The notes beneath the pieces are model-generated. The model was not told the DNA's origin. It made no database searches and was given only the letters and a program-made list of their open reading frames with translations. Of a DNA stretch of 64,000 bases, positions 1 to 9,450 are shown piece by piece (position 1 is the stretch's first letter; each line of letters starts with the position of its first letter). Made by a program: the position numbers and the translations under genes. This stretch comes from JTS-AC122 sp050246015 (lineage in GTDB: Bacteria > Planctomycetota > Phycisphaerae > Phycisphaerales > UBA1924): contig JBFWWU010000020.1 in the NCBI GenBank assembly GCA_050246015.1, positions 1 to 64,000 on the forward strand. Direction: 5' to 3'.

Positions 1-42
<42 letters not shown>

Positions 43-55
43 AGAGTGATGTGGT

Positions 56-1399
56 ATGACTGATGGCGCGGCATTTACTTCGCTGGGGATCTCGCTGGCG
101 CTGGGGCTGCTGGTGGGGTTGCAACGTCAGCGCAGCGAGGATCGGCTCGGGGGGATCCGCACGTTCGGGCTCGCGACGCTGCTGGGAGCGGTCGCCGGGC
201 TGCTGGCATCAACCACGAGCGAGCACGGGACGCCGGCGCTGGAGCCGGCGCTGGTGTGGATCCCTGCGGCGGGGCTGCTGGCGCTGGTGCTGGTGCTGAT
301 CGGACGCGAGTGGTCGCGGTCGCGGGCCGCGGCCGCGCCGGTGAAGGGCGACGCGGTCGTCGTCTCCGGGCCGGACCAGGGGGTCGGCCGCCCCGATAAT
401 GGGTCGCGTGACGTAGGGGTTACGACCGAACTGGCGATGCTGCTGATGTACCTGGTCGGGGTGCTGGTGGCGACGGGGCCGCATTCGGTGGCGGTGGCGC
501 TGGGGGCCGGGGTCGCGGCGCTGCTCCAGGCCAAGCCGACGCTGCACCGGTTCGCGGCGCGGCTCGGGGAAAAGGACCTGACGGCGATCTTCCGCTTTGC
601 GCTGATCTGGCTGGTGATCCTGCCGATCCTGCCGAACCGGACCTTCGGGCCGTACGACGTCATCAATCCCTACACCACCTGGCTCCTGGTGGTGCTGATC
701 GTCGGGATCAGCCTGGCGGGGTACGTGGCGTACCGGCTGGTGGGGGACAGGATCGGCAACATCCTGACCGGGCTTCTGGGGGGGCTGGTGTCGAGCACGG
801 CGACCACGGTGAGCGTCGCGGAGCGCAGCGCGGCAAGCCCGAAACTGGTGCACGCGCCGGTCCTGATCGCGCTGCTGGCCGGGGCCGTGATGTGCGTGCG
901 GGTCGCCGTGATCCTGGCGGTGGTGGCCGGGGAGCACATGGCGACGCTGGGGCCCCCGATCGGGATCGTGTTTGGGATCTCGGCGGCGGCGTGCTTCGCG
1001 GCCTGGCTGCGGGCCCGGCGGACCACGACGACGATCCCGCCGCAGGAGAACCCCACGGAACTGAAGCGGCCCATCATATTCGTGGTGGTCTACGTGGCGG
1101 TGCAGTTCGCGACGGCGGCGGCGAAGGACTGGCTGGGTCAGAGCGGGCTCTACGGCGTGGCGGCGGTCTCGGGGCTCACGGACATGGACGCCATCACGCT
1201 GTCGGTGGGACGGATGGCGTCAAGCGGATCGGCGGACCCCGGCCTCGCGTGGCGCGCGATCGTCATCGCGATGATCTCGAACATGTGCTTCAAGTGCGGG
1301 ATCGTCGCGTGGCTCGGCTCGCGGGCGATGTTCCGGACCATGCTGGTGTACACGATCGCGATGGCCGTGCCCAGCGCGGTGGTGGTGTGGGTGTGGTGA
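56..1399 (+). CDS. MgtC/SapB-DUF4010 family membrane protein
   Basis: A 447-residue polytopic inner-membrane protein. The N-terminal ~90 residues carry the MgtC/SapB-like pattern (LGLLVGLQRQR, then GGIRTFGLATLLGA), and the remainder matches the DUF4010 membrane domain, ending with a hydrophobic segment rich in conserved Gly/Asp (VSGLTDMDAITLSVGRMA). About ten hydrophobic helices can be read. Family members are linked to Mg2+ homeostasis or stress, but the transported ligand, if any, is not known. The ATG at 56 follows only ~15 bases of non-C sequence, so upstream promoter and RBS information is missing. The next gene is convergent. Family call is firm; function is not. Confidence 0.85.
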   Translation: MTDGAAFTSLGISLALGLLVGLQRQRSEDRLGGIRTFGLATLLGAVAGLLASTTSEHGTPALEPALVWIPAAGLLALVLVLIGREWSRSRAAAAPVKGDAVVVSGPDQGVGRPDNGSRDVGVTTELAMLLMYLVGVLVATGPHSVAVALGAGVAALLQAKPTLHRFAARLGEKDLTAIFRFALIWLVILPILPNRTFGPYDVINPYTTWLLVVLIVGISLAGYVAYRLVGDRIGNILTGLLGGLVSSTATTVSVAERSAASPKLVHAPVLIALLAGAVMCVRVAVILAVVAGEHMATLGPPIGIVFGISAAACFAAWLRARRTTTTIPPQENPTELKRPIIFVVVYVAVQFATAAAKDWLGQSGLYGVAAVSGLTDMDAITLSVGRMASSGSADPGLAWRAIVIAMISNMCFKCGIVAWLGSRAMFRTMLVYTIAMAVPSAVVVWVW

Positions 1400-1454
1400 G
1401 CGCTCGCGCCACCGCGATCGACGCCGCGCCGCACCCTGGTCGGTTGGTGCTCAG

Positions 1455-2036
1455 TCAGCGGACGGCCGCGCCGCATTCGGGGCACGGCGCCTGGTCGATC
1501 AGGCCGCGCCGGTCGTATCCGCAGCGGATGCATCTCCCGCGTCGCCGGCGGCGAGCCGCCCGGAGCGCTGCCAGAGAAGAAACACCGGCGGGTATGGCGA
1601 CCACGACCGCCACAAGCCAGAGCGGAATGGACACAACCCGCGACGTCTCGCCGGCGCCGGTGGTGGTGTACCAACCCGTTCGGCCCAGACGCCACTCGTC
1701 CCAGCGTGACAGGTGCCACTGATCGTCCCATGACCGGGTGCGCGATGGGGAGTACGGACGCCAGAACCACGACGCGGTGCGGCGGGCGTAGCCCGAGGCG
1801 TCGGAGCCGATCGGAACGACGGCGCTGATCGAACTGGAACGCGTGAACATGACGGCGCCGCGGTCGAGCATGCCCACGCGCCGGGTGCCGTGCAGTTCCT
1901 GCATTCCCGACGCGGGGATCTGGACCCAGGTGTTGTCCTGGCTCGTCCAACCTGCCTGCTTCCAGTAACTCAGGAGCAGCAGCGAGAGTGCCAGGAGGGT
2001 GAACGCGATTGATAGACGGGTGAGCACGCGGCGCAT
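1455..2036 (-). CDS. membrane protein with C-terminal zinc ribbon, unknown function
   Basis: 193 residues. An N-terminal hydrophobic helix (~8-25) is followed by a polar Trp-rich middle, a second hydrophobic segment (~137-158), a run of arginines, and a C-terminal zinc-ribbon-like motif with two CxxC pairs (CIRCGYD then CPECG). The CxxCGYDxxG...CPECG ending recurs in planctomycete proteins of unknown role. It is predicted to sit in the inner membrane with the ribbon in the cytoplasm by the positive-inside rule. I do not recognise a named family. It stands alone between a convergent neighbour and the permease gene, from which it is separated by a G-rich tract. Confidence 0.6.
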   Translation of the reverse strand: MRRVLTRLSIAFTLLALSLLLLSYWKQAGWTSQDNTWVQIPASGMQELHGTRRVGMLDRGAVMFTRSSSISAVVPIGSDASGYARRTASWFWRPYSPSRTRSWDDQWHLSRWDEWRLGRTGWYTTTGAGETSRVVSIPLWLVAVVVAIPAGVSSLAALRAARRRRRGRCIRCGYDRRGLIDQAPCPECGAAVR

Positions 2037-2125
2037 GGGGGTGGATCGTATCGAGATGACACGGTGGGGGACGTCCGGCGCGGCGCGTTCGTGGCACTAC
2101 AAGGCAAGACAAGACAGGGTGAGTC

Positions 2126-2147
2126 GGGGGGGGGGGGAGGGGGGGCA
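2126..2147. repeat. poly-G tract
   Basis: Two long G runs separated by one A lie between the zinc-ribbon gene and the ABC permease gene, 90-110 bases upstream of the former. The tract could stall replication or form a G-quadruplex, or simply be length-unstable. No further meaning can be read. Confidence 0.6.
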
Positions 2148-2166
2148 TGAGCGCGAGGGCTGACCG

Positions 2167-3918
2167 CTACGCCCTGAAGATGGATCCGAGCCTCTTACCG
2201 ATCAGAACGGACGCGCCGACCAATGTAACGGTCAACAGGGCCATCCCCCAGACGCCCATCGCGCTGGCGATGTGCGGGCCATCGCCCAGGCGGTTCAGGA
2301 AACTGAAGATCATCTTCGTGATCGGGTAGTGCTGCTGCTGCTGCGCGAGCAGGAGCGAATCGGAGACCTCGAGCATCGCGAACGAGAACGCCAGGAGCGC
2401 ACCGGCAATCAGGTTCGCGGCGATGAGCGGGAGAATGACCCGGCGGACGGCCGTCACGCGCGAGGCGCCCAGGTTCATCGCGGCCTCTTCCAGTTCGCCG
2501 GAGGTCTGCTCCATCCCCGCGACCGCGGAACGCACGATGTACGGCAGCCGCCGCACGGCGTAGGCGATGATGAGCAGCGGGATCGGGTTGGGCGTGGCGC
2601 CGACGACGGAGATGACGCCTTCGAGCGGGTCGCCACGCCCGAAGGGCCAGCGGAGCGTCATGGCGATGTACCCGAACGCCATGACAAGGCCGGGGACGGC
2701 GATCGGCAGCATGGTCAGCGCGTCCAGGAGCCCCCGGCCGCGGATCCTCGTGCGAACGATCAGGTACGCCACGAGGATGCCGATGAACAGATCGAGCGAA
2801 ACAGCGGCGGCGGCGAGTTTGAGGGAAGTCACGATCGAGCCGAACGCCTCGGGGCCCGAGAGCGCGACCTGGAAATGCGACCCGGTGAACTCGCGCGGGA
2901 TCACGGAGCGGTACCACTGCCCCGTGCCCGAGAGGGCGGTGAGGATCACGCCGAAGTGCGGCATCAGGGCCAGACAGGAGACGCCCAGAAAGAGGAGTGA
3001 CGCCAGCGCGCCCTGCACCGGCGGGAGCGCGGTTTCTCCGCCCGCGCGCGAGGCCTTGGAATACATCGCGTACCCCTTGCGGCCGAAGACCGTCTTGCCC
3101 AGCAGATAACTCCCCACCGCCGCCGTCAGCATGATGAACGTGAGCGCGTACGGCTGCTGGGACGTCTCGACTTCCTTGAGACCGTTGTAGATCTGCACCG
3201 GCGTGGCGGCGCGGAAGTCGAAGACCAGCGGCGTGCCCAGTTCCGTGAGCGACCAGATGAAGACGATGGTCGCGCCGGCGAAGATGCCGGGGCGAATCAG
3301 CGGGAGCGTGATGAAGATAAACCGTCGCCACCCGCCCGCGCCGACGTTCTCCGCCGCCTCGTCGAGCGCGGGGTCAAGATTGGCCAGTGCGGCGGAGGTG
3401 TTCAGGTAGATGATCGGGTACAGCGAGAGCGCCTGCACCACGACGATCCCCCAGAACTTCGCCCGGCCCAGGATGTCCAAGTCCGTACCGAGCAGCGCAT
3501 TGAGCGCCCCTTCGCGCCCGAGGATCATCTGCATGCCGATCGCGCCGACAAACGGCGGGAGGATGAGCGGCACCAGCACGATGGCGCCGAACACGCTCTT
3601 GAGCGGGAAGCGGTATCGCGCGGTGAGCACCGCCAGGGGAAGCGAGATGAGCGTCGCCAGCGTCGTGGTGCAGGCGGCGATCTTCGCCGAGTTGACGAGC
3701 CCCTCGATGGTGGATGGGTCGCGGAAGACCAGGGCGACGTGCCGGGTGGTGATGTTTCGGCCGCGGATGATGTCGCCCAGCGTCACGCCCCGGGTGACGT
3801 CAACAGCGAAAGCCCCCTGGATCGTGAGGAAGATTGGGTACAGCAAAAAGACGCCCAGCAGCGCCAGGAGAACGGCGAGCAACGCGTAGTGCGTAGTGTG
3901 GCGCGGGAGGCGGGGCAT
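2167..3918 (-). CDS. iron(III)-type ABC transporter permease, two fused permease domains
   Basis: 583 residues from the ATG at 3918 (a longer in-frame reading to 4089 would overlap the divergent gene and lacks a membrane-protein N-terminus). The protein holds about twelve membrane helices in two binding-protein-dependent permease domains. Each has an EAA loop that docks the ATPase: LDEAAENVGAGGWRRFIFITLP in part, and LEEAAMNLGASRVTAVRR. This doubled layout is that of FbpB/SfuB and ThiP-type permeases, so Fe3+ uptake is the likely role; thiamine or polyamine transport is less likely. The matching ATPase and substrate-binding protein genes are not in this window, so substrate is inferred from architecture only. 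Confidence 0.85.
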   Translation of the reverse strand: MPRLPRHTTHYALLAVLLALLGVFLLYPIFLTIQGAFAVDVTRGVTLGDIIRGRNITTRHVALVFRDPSTIEGLVNSAKIAACTTTLATLISLPLAVLTARYRFPLKSVFGAIVLVPLILPPFVGAIGMQMILGREGALNALLGTDLDILGRAKFWGIVVVQALSLYPIIYLNTSAALANLDPALDEAAENVGAGGWRRFIFITLPLIRPGIFAGATIVFIWSLTELGTPLVFDFRAATPVQIYNGLKEVETSQQPYALTFIMLTAAVGSYLLGKTVFGRKGYAMYSKASRAGGETALPPVQGALASLLFLGVSCLALMPHFGVILTALSGTGQWYRSVIPREFTGSHFQVALSGPEAFGSIVTSLKLAAAAVSLDLFIGILVAYLIVRTRIRGRGLLDALTMLPIAVPGLVMAFGYIAMTLRWPFGRGDPLEGVISVVGATPNPIPLLIIAYAVRRLPYIVRSAVAGMEQTSGELEEAAMNLGASRVTAVRRVILPLIAANLIAGALLAFSFAMLEVSDSLLLAQQQQHYPITKMIFSFLNRLGDGPHIASAMGVWGMALLTVTLVGASVLIGKRLGSIFRA

Positions 3919-4040
3919 GGGGATGTCACCGAGCGTGCAGTGTAGCGGCGGAGGAATGCCGGCACGAACGTGGCCGCTGAGCCGCCCCGGATGGCGGGTT
4001 TTCGATTGCAGTGTCCGTCCGCCTCTGATAGACTGCGCCC

Positions 4041-4754
4041 ATGCAATCCAAGGCAACGACGGTTGAGCAGTACCTCGCCGAACTCCCACCGGACCGGCGC
4101 GCGGCGATCGAGCAGGTACGGACGGTGATCCTGAAAAACCTGGACCGTGGGGCCGACGGGAAGTCGGGGTACCAAGAAGGGATGGGGTACGGCATGATCG
4201 GATATCACGTGCCCCATCACGTCTACCCGCCGGGGTATCACTGCAACCCCGAGATGCCGCTGCCCTTCGCCGGACTGGCCTCGCAGAAGAACCACATGTC
4301 GATCTACCTGATGACGGTCTACGGCGACGGCGGACACTGGCGCGAGTTCACGCAGGCCTGGGCCAGGACGGGAAAGAAACTCGACATGGGCAAGTGCTGC
4401 ATCCGGTTCAGGAAAGTGGAGGACCTGGCGCTCGATGTGATCGGCGAAGCGATCTGCCGCACGCCCGTCAAGCGGTACATCGAGTTCTATGAGAAGGCGA
4501 TCCTCGCGAACAACCAGGCCGCAGCGGCGCGCGCCTCTGCGAAGAAGGACGCGGCCAGCGCGTCCCGACCCAGCCCAAAGAAGAGTTCTGCTGGAACGAC
4601 CCCAACAGCCAAAAAGTCGGCCAAGAAGTGGCCGAAGAAATCGGCCAAGACGCCGACACGAAACGTGACGAAAAAAGCGACGAAGAAGGTCGGGAAGAAG
4701 AAAGCCGGGAGTTCGTCCGGCCGGCGGGCCCAAAAGCGAGCGACGAAGCGATAG
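4041..4754 (+). CDS. DUF1801 (YdhG-like) protein with Lys/Ala-rich tail
   Basis: 237 residues. Positions ~1-155 match the DUF1801 fold (EQYLAELPPDRRAAIEQVR, MGYGMIGYHVP, LPFAGLASQKNHMSIYL, GKCCIRFRKVEDL). The last ~80 residues are a low-complexity basic tail of Lys, Ala, Ser and Pro with AKKSAKKxPKK-type repeats, like histone H1-like tails. The core function of DUF1801 is unknown; the tail suggests nucleic-acid or polyanion binding. The gene is divergent from the ABC permease, with ATG-to-ATG distance of about 120 bases, and precedes the glycosidase gene with ~80 bases between them. The tail is a lineage addition by inference. Confidence 0.8.
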   Translation: MQSKATTVEQYLAELPPDRRAAIEQVRTVILKNLDRGADGKSGYQEGMGYGMIGYHVPHHVYPPGYHCNPEMPLPFAGLASQKNHMSIYLMTVYGDGGHWREFTQAWARTGKKLDMGKCCIRFRKVEDLALDVIGEAICRTPVKRYIEFYEKAILANNQAAAARASAKKDAASASRPSPKKSSAGTTPTAKKSAKKWPKKSAKTPTRNVTKKATKKVGKKKAGSSSGRRAQKRATKR

Positions 4755-4836
4755 CGCCGGACGCTGGCCCGTGGAAGGAACGGCGTCTAACGGCGCGTCG
4801 GTCGAGCGGGCGGCGCGGGCCGCCCAGGAGTGCCAG

Positions 4837-7800
4837 ATGACCACAGCGAACCGCCGGGATCAGGATTCGCCGGCGAGCACCGAAAGCGGTGCGTGTTGTT
4901 CACCCGGGTGCGGATGTCGGCCAGCCCCGACGTCGCCCGCGGCGCAGAGCACGCGGTCTCCGGCGCCCACGCGACGCGAGTTTCTGCAAGTAGTTGGCAC
5001 GACGGCGGCGGTGATGGCGCTGTCGAACACGCGGGCCATCGCCGGGCCCTTTCAGCCCGGAGATTTCACATCGCTCGTCCCCGCCGACAAAAAGTTGTCG
5101 CCCGAGTGGATTCGCTCGCTCTTCGAACGTGGCCAGCCCACCGTCTATTCGCTGGCGCGCGATGAACTCAAATACATCGGCATGCCCGTCGGCGGGATCT
5201 GCACCGGCCAGGTGTACCTCGGCGGCGATGGAAGGCTCTGGCACTGGGACGTCATGAACCTCGCAGCGCCGGCCGGGTGGAGCGACTCCAGAGGCGGCCA
5301 CTACGCCAAGCCCGTGATGCCCTCCTCCCCCATCGAACAGGGCTTCGCCCTGCGCGTGCGTCCGGGCGAGCCGGAGCCCGCGGCGCCCGTCGTGCGATAC
5401 CTCGACCAGCGCGGGTTCACCCACATCACGTTCAAGGGGCAGTACCCCATCGGGGACGTCTCGCTCGCCGACCAGGCGCTGGGGATCGAGGTGGCGATGG
5501 AGGCGTTCTCGCCGTTCGTGCCGCTGGACGAGGACGCCTCGGAAACGCCCGCCATTCTCGTCACTTGCACCGTGAGGAACACGACCAGCCACGCGCTGAC
5601 GGTGGACATCGCCGGGTGGCTGCAGAACCCCGTGTGCGCGGGGTGCCTGAAGGACAAGCCGGAACTTCTCGCGCGGCGCAACTCGATTCGGCGCAGCGAC
5701 GAGTCGGTGACGCTCGAATGCACGGCGGGGCCGCTGCCTGAAAAGAAGAAGGACCTCAACGCACGGCCCGAGATTCTCTTCGAGAACTTCGAGCAGCCCA
5801 CCTACGCCGAGTGCATGGGCCGATGGACCGCCACGGGGACGGCGTTCGGCGACGGGCCGCTCGAAGCGGCGAAGCGCCCCTCGTACATGGGGCCCCTGAA
5901 CCAGCAGGGCCGGTACACCGTCAACACGCACAACACCCGGCAGGGCGAGGATGTCGTCCAAGCCGACACGCACGTCGGGACGCTCACGTCGCGCGAGTTC
6001 ACGATCGAGCGCCACTACATTTCCCTTCGGCTTGGCGGGGGGAATCATCCGGGACGAGAGTGCTTCAACGTGCTGATCGACGGTGCGGCGGTGCGGAGCG
6101 CGACGGGGCAGAACTCGAACCTCATGAAGATCACGAACCTCGACGTGCGCGAGTTCGCCGGACGCAAGGCTCGCCTCCAGTTGGTCGATGGAGCCACGGG
6201 CGCCTGGGGACAGATCGGCGTCGACGACATCGTGTTCTGCGATGAACCACGCGACGAGCCCTTCGTGCTGGAGGAGCAGCCGGACTTCGGATCGATGGCG
6301 CTCAGTGTGTTCGGCCCCGGACAGAAGACCCGCGGCGTGCCCTCCATCGTGGATGACCGGATCACGCCCGAAGCGGTATTCAGCGCGATCGATCAGAAGC
6401 CCGGAACCGCGTCGTCCGCCGGCCCGGCGCCCATCGGTGCCGTCGCTCGCGAGATCCAGCTTACCCCCGGCGAATCCCAGTCGGTGACGTTCGTCATCGC
6501 CTGGCATTTCGTGAATCCCAACCGCGAACAACTCGGTTTCCTCACCGGCATCGAGACACTCAAGCGAAGTTACTCCAGGCGGTTCACGTCCGCGGCGGAT
6601 GTCGTGCGCCAGGTCACGCACAATCGCGCCACGACCGCCGACCTGACGCGGCGCTGGCGCGATACGTGGTACGACTCGACGCTCCCACACTGGTTCCTGG
6701 AGCGCACGTTCATTAACGCCTCCATCGCCGCCACCCAGACCTGTTACCGTTTCGACAACAACCGCTTCTACGGCTGGGAGGGCACGTACTGCTGCGCGGG
6801 GACCTGCACGCACGTCTGGCAATACGCGCACTCCCTCGCGCGCCTCTTCCCCGCCCTCGAACGCTCGGCCCGCGAGATGGTCGATTACGGCCTCGCGTTC
6901 AACGAAGGCGGCGCGATGAACTATCGCGCCGAGGCCCACCGCATCGTCGCCCACGACGGGCAGTGCGGCACGATCCTTCGCGCGTATCGCGAGCACCAGA
7001 TGTCCGCCGACCATGCGTTCCTCACGCGGATCTGGCCGCGCGTAAAGCAATCGATCGAGTTCTTGATCCGCGAGGACAAGGACCGCGACGGCGTGCTGGA
7101 AGGTTCGCAGTACAACACCCTCGACGCCGCCTGGTTCGGGCCCATGGCGTGGATCTCGTCGCTCTATGTCGCGGCGCTCCGCGCGGGCGAGGCGATGTCC
7201 CGCGAGATGGGCGATGACGCCTTCGCGCGAGTCTGCGCGGACCTGGCGGCCAACGGCGCCCGGACCATCGAGACCTCCCTGTTCAACGGCGAGTACTTCA
7301 TCCACAAGCCCGACGCGGCCCACCCCGAGGCGAACAACACCAACAACGGGTGCCACATCGATCAGATCTTCGGCGCCAGCACGGCGCGCCAGGTGGGACT
7401 CGGGCCGCTCTTCGACGCGCACAAGACCCGATCCGCGCTGCGATCACTCTGGAAGTACAACTTCACGCCCGACGTTGGGCCGTATCGCGACGGGATGAAG
7501 GACCGCATCAAGGGCGGGCGGTGGTACGCGATGCCGGGCGAGGGCGGGCTGCTCATGTGCACCTTCCCCAAGGGGGGCGATGACCTGGCCACCGGCAAAG
7601 GACGCGACGCCTGGGCCGCCGGGTATTTCAACGAGTGCATGAACGGCTTTGAATACCAGGTCGCGGCCCACATGATCTACGAGGGGCTCGTTCAGGAAGG
7701 CCTCGCGATCACCCGGATGCTGCACGACCGCTACCACGCATCGCGGCGCAACCCCTGGAATGAGATCGAGTGCAGCGACCACTACGCGCGTTCGATGGCG

Positions 7801-8187
7801 AGCCACGGGGTGTACTTGGCCGCGTGCGGCTTCGCGTACCACGGACCAAACGCAGAAATCGAGTTCGCGCCGCGGCTGACGCCGGAAAAGTTCAAGGCGG
7901 CGTTCACCGCCGCGCAGGGTTGGGGCTCCTTCTGCCAGGACGCATCCCCCACGTCCCACGACGCGTCGATCACCGTCGCGCACGGGACGCTCCGCCTGCG
8001 GGAACTTCGGCTCGCCACCCTCGCCGACCTCTCCGCGCGGGAGTGGCACGCCACCCTCGACGCCGACCCGCTTGACTGCGCCGTCTCCGCGCACCCGCGC
8101 GACGACGACCGGCCGGGCGTGCGGCTCCGCTTCTCGCGGGATGTCACGGTGCGGACGGGGCAGCGCCTCAGGTTCGCGACGGCGTGA
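4837..8187 (+). CDS. GH116-family glycosidase (DUF608/GBA2-like), Tat-exported
   Basis: 1116 residues from the ATG at 4837, which has AGGAG six bases upstream; an ATG at 4771 lacks this. A Cys-rich leader is followed at ~46 by a twin-arginine motif RREFLQVVG and a hydrophobic stretch ending ALSNTRAIA, so export is through Tat. Then come a GBA2-type N-terminal beta domain with an inserted beta-sandwich (~330-450) and the DUF608 (alpha/alpha)6 catalytic barrel. Candidate catalytic residues are E648 (GWEGTYCC) and D763 (NTLDAAWFGPMAW). GH116 enzymes are retaining beta-glucosidases, beta-xylosidases or glucosylceramidases; the substrate here is unknown. Likely periplasmic polysaccharide or glycoside breakdown. 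Confidence 0.85.
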   Translation: MTTANRRDQDSPASTESGACCSPGCGCRPAPTSPAAQSTRSPAPTRREFLQVVGTTAAVMALSNTRAIAGPFQPGDFTSLVPADKKLSPEWIRSLFERGQPTVYSLARDELKYIGMPVGGICTGQVYLGGDGRLWHWDVMNLAAPAGWSDSRGGHYAKPVMPSSPIEQGFALRVRPGEPEPAAPVVRYLDQRGFTHITFKGQYPIGDVSLADQALGIEVAMEAFSPFVPLDEDASETPAILVTCTVRNTTSHALTVDIAGWLQNPVCAGCLKDKPELLARRNSIRRSDESVTLECTAGPLPEKKKDLNARPEILFENFEQPTYAECMGRWTATGTAFGDGPLEAAKRPSYMGPLNQQGRYTVNTHNTRQGEDVVQADTHVGTLTSREFTIERHYISLRLGGGNHPGRECFNVLIDGAAVRSATGQNSNLMKITNLDVREFAGRKARLQLVDGATGAWGQIGVDDIVFCDEPRDEPFVLEEQPDFGSMALSVFGPGQKTRGVPSIVDDRITPEAVFSAIDQKPGTASSAGPAPIGAVAREIQLTPGESQSVTFVIAWHFVNPNREQLGFLTGIETLKRSYSRRFTSAADVVRQVTHNRATTADLTRRWRDTWYDSTLPHWFLERTFINASIAATQTCYRFDNNRFYGWEGTYCCAGTCTHVWQYAHSLARLFPALERSAREMVDYGLAFNEGGAMNYRAEAHRIVAHDGQCGTILRAYREHQMSADHAFLTRIWPRVKQSIEFLIREDKDRDGVLEGSQYNTLDAAWFGPMAWISSLYVAALRAGEAMSREMGDDAFARVCADLAANGARTIETSLFNGEYFIHKPDAAHPEANNTNNGCHIDQIFGASTARQVGLGPLFDAHKTRSALRSLWKYNFTPDVGPYRDGMKDRIKGGRWYAMPGEGGLLMCTFPKGGDDLATGKGRDAWAAGYFNECMNGFEYQVAAHMIYEGLVQEGLAITRMLHDRYHASRRNPWNEIECSDHYARSMASHGVYLAACGFAYHGPNAEIEFAPRLTPEKFKAAFTAAQGWGSFCQDASPTSHDASITVAHGTLRLRELRLATLADLSAREWHATLDADPLDCAVSAHPRDDDRPGVRLRFSRDVTVRTGQRLRFATA

Positions 8188-8214
8188 CCGGCTTCGGCGC
8201 CATCGCGGGCCCGG

Positions 8215-8230
8215 GCCGCCGGCCGGCGGC
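8215..8230. terminator. GC palindrome after GH116 gene, possible terminator
   Basis: A perfect 16-base palindrome (GCCGCCGGCCGGCGGC) lies 28 bases after the GH116 stop codon and ahead of dnaX. There is no T tract after it, so it is a weak terminator candidate; it may simply be a stable RNA hairpin between two transcription units. Confidence 0.35.
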
Positions 8231-8271
8231 TCCAGGTTCAGACGGATCCGGCGAATCGCCTAAACTTGGGC

Positions 8272-9450
8272 ATGTCGTACACCGTGCTGGCCCGTAGGTA
8301 TCGCTCGAAGTCGTTTGACGAGGTCGTCGGGCAGGAGCAGATCGCCCGCACGCTCCAGAACGCCATCACCCACGGTCGCGTCGCGCACGCGTATCTCTTC
8401 TGCGGAACCCGCGGCGTCGGAAAAACCTCCACGGCCAGGGTCTTCGCCAAGGCCCTCAACGCGCCCGGCGACCAGCCCAAGGACGTCGCCGACGCCATCA
8501 TGCTCGGACGCGACACCGACGTCATCGAGATCGACGCCGCCAGCAACAACGGCGTCGAGCAGGCACGCGAACTCATCGCCAACAGCATCTATCGTCCGCT
8601 CCGCGGTCGGTACAAGATCTACATCATCGACGAGGTGCACATGCTCTCGACCGCGGCGTTCAACGCGCTGCTCAAGACCATGGAAGAGCCCCCCGACCAC
8701 GTGGTCTTCATCCTCTGCACCACTGAAACCCACAAGGTGCCGGCCACGATCCAGAGCCGCTGCCAGCGCTTCGACTTCCGCAACATCCCCACCGCCCGGA
8801 TCATCGAGCACCTCGGGGCGGTGGTCAAGCACGAAGGCCTGATCGCCACCCCGGAACTGCTGCACATGGTCGCCCGCCTCGGCAACGGGTCGATGCGAGA
8901 TGCGCTGTCCCTGATGGACAGGCTCATGGCGTCTGGCGAGAAGCAACTGACGCTGCCGCTGCTCCAGGACCTGCTTGGATTGCCCGACCGGGAACTGGTA
9001 AGCCAACTCGTGCGGACCATCGCGGGCGGGGAGGTTGCCGGCGCCCTCAAGGCCACGGGCAACCTCCTGGGACGGGGAATCTCGCCGGAGCAGTTGCTGG
9101 GCACGCTCGCCGACCACTTCCGCGACCTGATGGTCATCTGTTCGTGCGGGAAAGAGACCGACCTGGTCGAACTGTCGGGCGAACTGCGCCAGCAGGCCGT
9201 GGAGGAGGCGTCTCACTTTGACGCGGCGGGGCTGGTCTACATGATCTCGCTCTGCGAAAACGTGTCGCGCACCATGCGATCCAGTTCGTCGTCGCGGGCG
9301 CTGCTGGATGCGGCGATCGTGCGACTGGCGATGGCCGAAAAGTTCGCCGACGTGACGGCGGTGGCCATGGGCGCCGCCACGAGCCCCGCCGCCAACGGCG
9401 CCCGCGCCGTCGTCACGCGAACCGGGAGCAGCGCCGCAAAAAAAGCCTGA
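8272..9450 (+). CDS. dnaX: DNA polymerase III gamma/tau subunit, short (gamma-like) zero-frame product
   Basis: 392 residues from the ATG at 8272 (MSYTVLARRYRSKSF). This is the clamp-loader ATPase that loads the sliding clamp. Visible are Walker A (GTRGVGKTS, ~45-53), Walker B (YIIDEVHML), sensor 1 (CTTETHKVPATIQSRCQ, including the Arg finger) and the collar domain. The four Cys of the zinc module found in E. coli DnaX are absent: the ~61-83 stretch (ALNAPGDQPKDVADAI) is shortened. The zero frame stops one codon after a run of seven A (9438-9444). An open -1 frame continues to 9818 (see the next entry). No clear Shine-Dalgarno is seen before the start. It is followed by the ybaB-type gene, as in many bacteria. 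Confidence 0.95.
   Translation: MSYTVLARRYRSKSFDEVVGQEQIARTLQNAITHGRVAHAYLFCGTRGVGKTSTARVFAKALNAPGDQPKDVADAIMLGRDTDVIEIDAASNNGVEQARELIANSIYRPLRGRYKIYIIDEVHMLSTAAFNALLKTMEEPPDHVVFILCTTETHKVPATIQSRCQRFDFRNIPTARIIEHLGAVVKHEGLIATPELLHMVARLGNGSMRDALSLMDRLMASGEKQLTLPLLQDLLGLPDRELVSQLVRTIAGGEVAGALKATGNLLGRGISPEQLLGTLADHFRDLMVICSCGKETDLVELSGELRQQAVEEASHFDAAGLVYMISLCENVSRTMRSSSSSRALLDAAIVRLAMAEKFADVTAVAMGAATSPAANGARAVVTRTGSSAAKKA

Noticed and set aside
2147..2329. 60-codon plus-strand frame
   Set aside because: Opposite the 3' end of the ABC permease, with no family signal or independent RBS.
4900..7422. 840-codon reverse-strand frame across the GH116 gene
   Set aside because: It is Arg/Gly-rich, has no domain features and lies fully opposite a well-supported enzyme gene.
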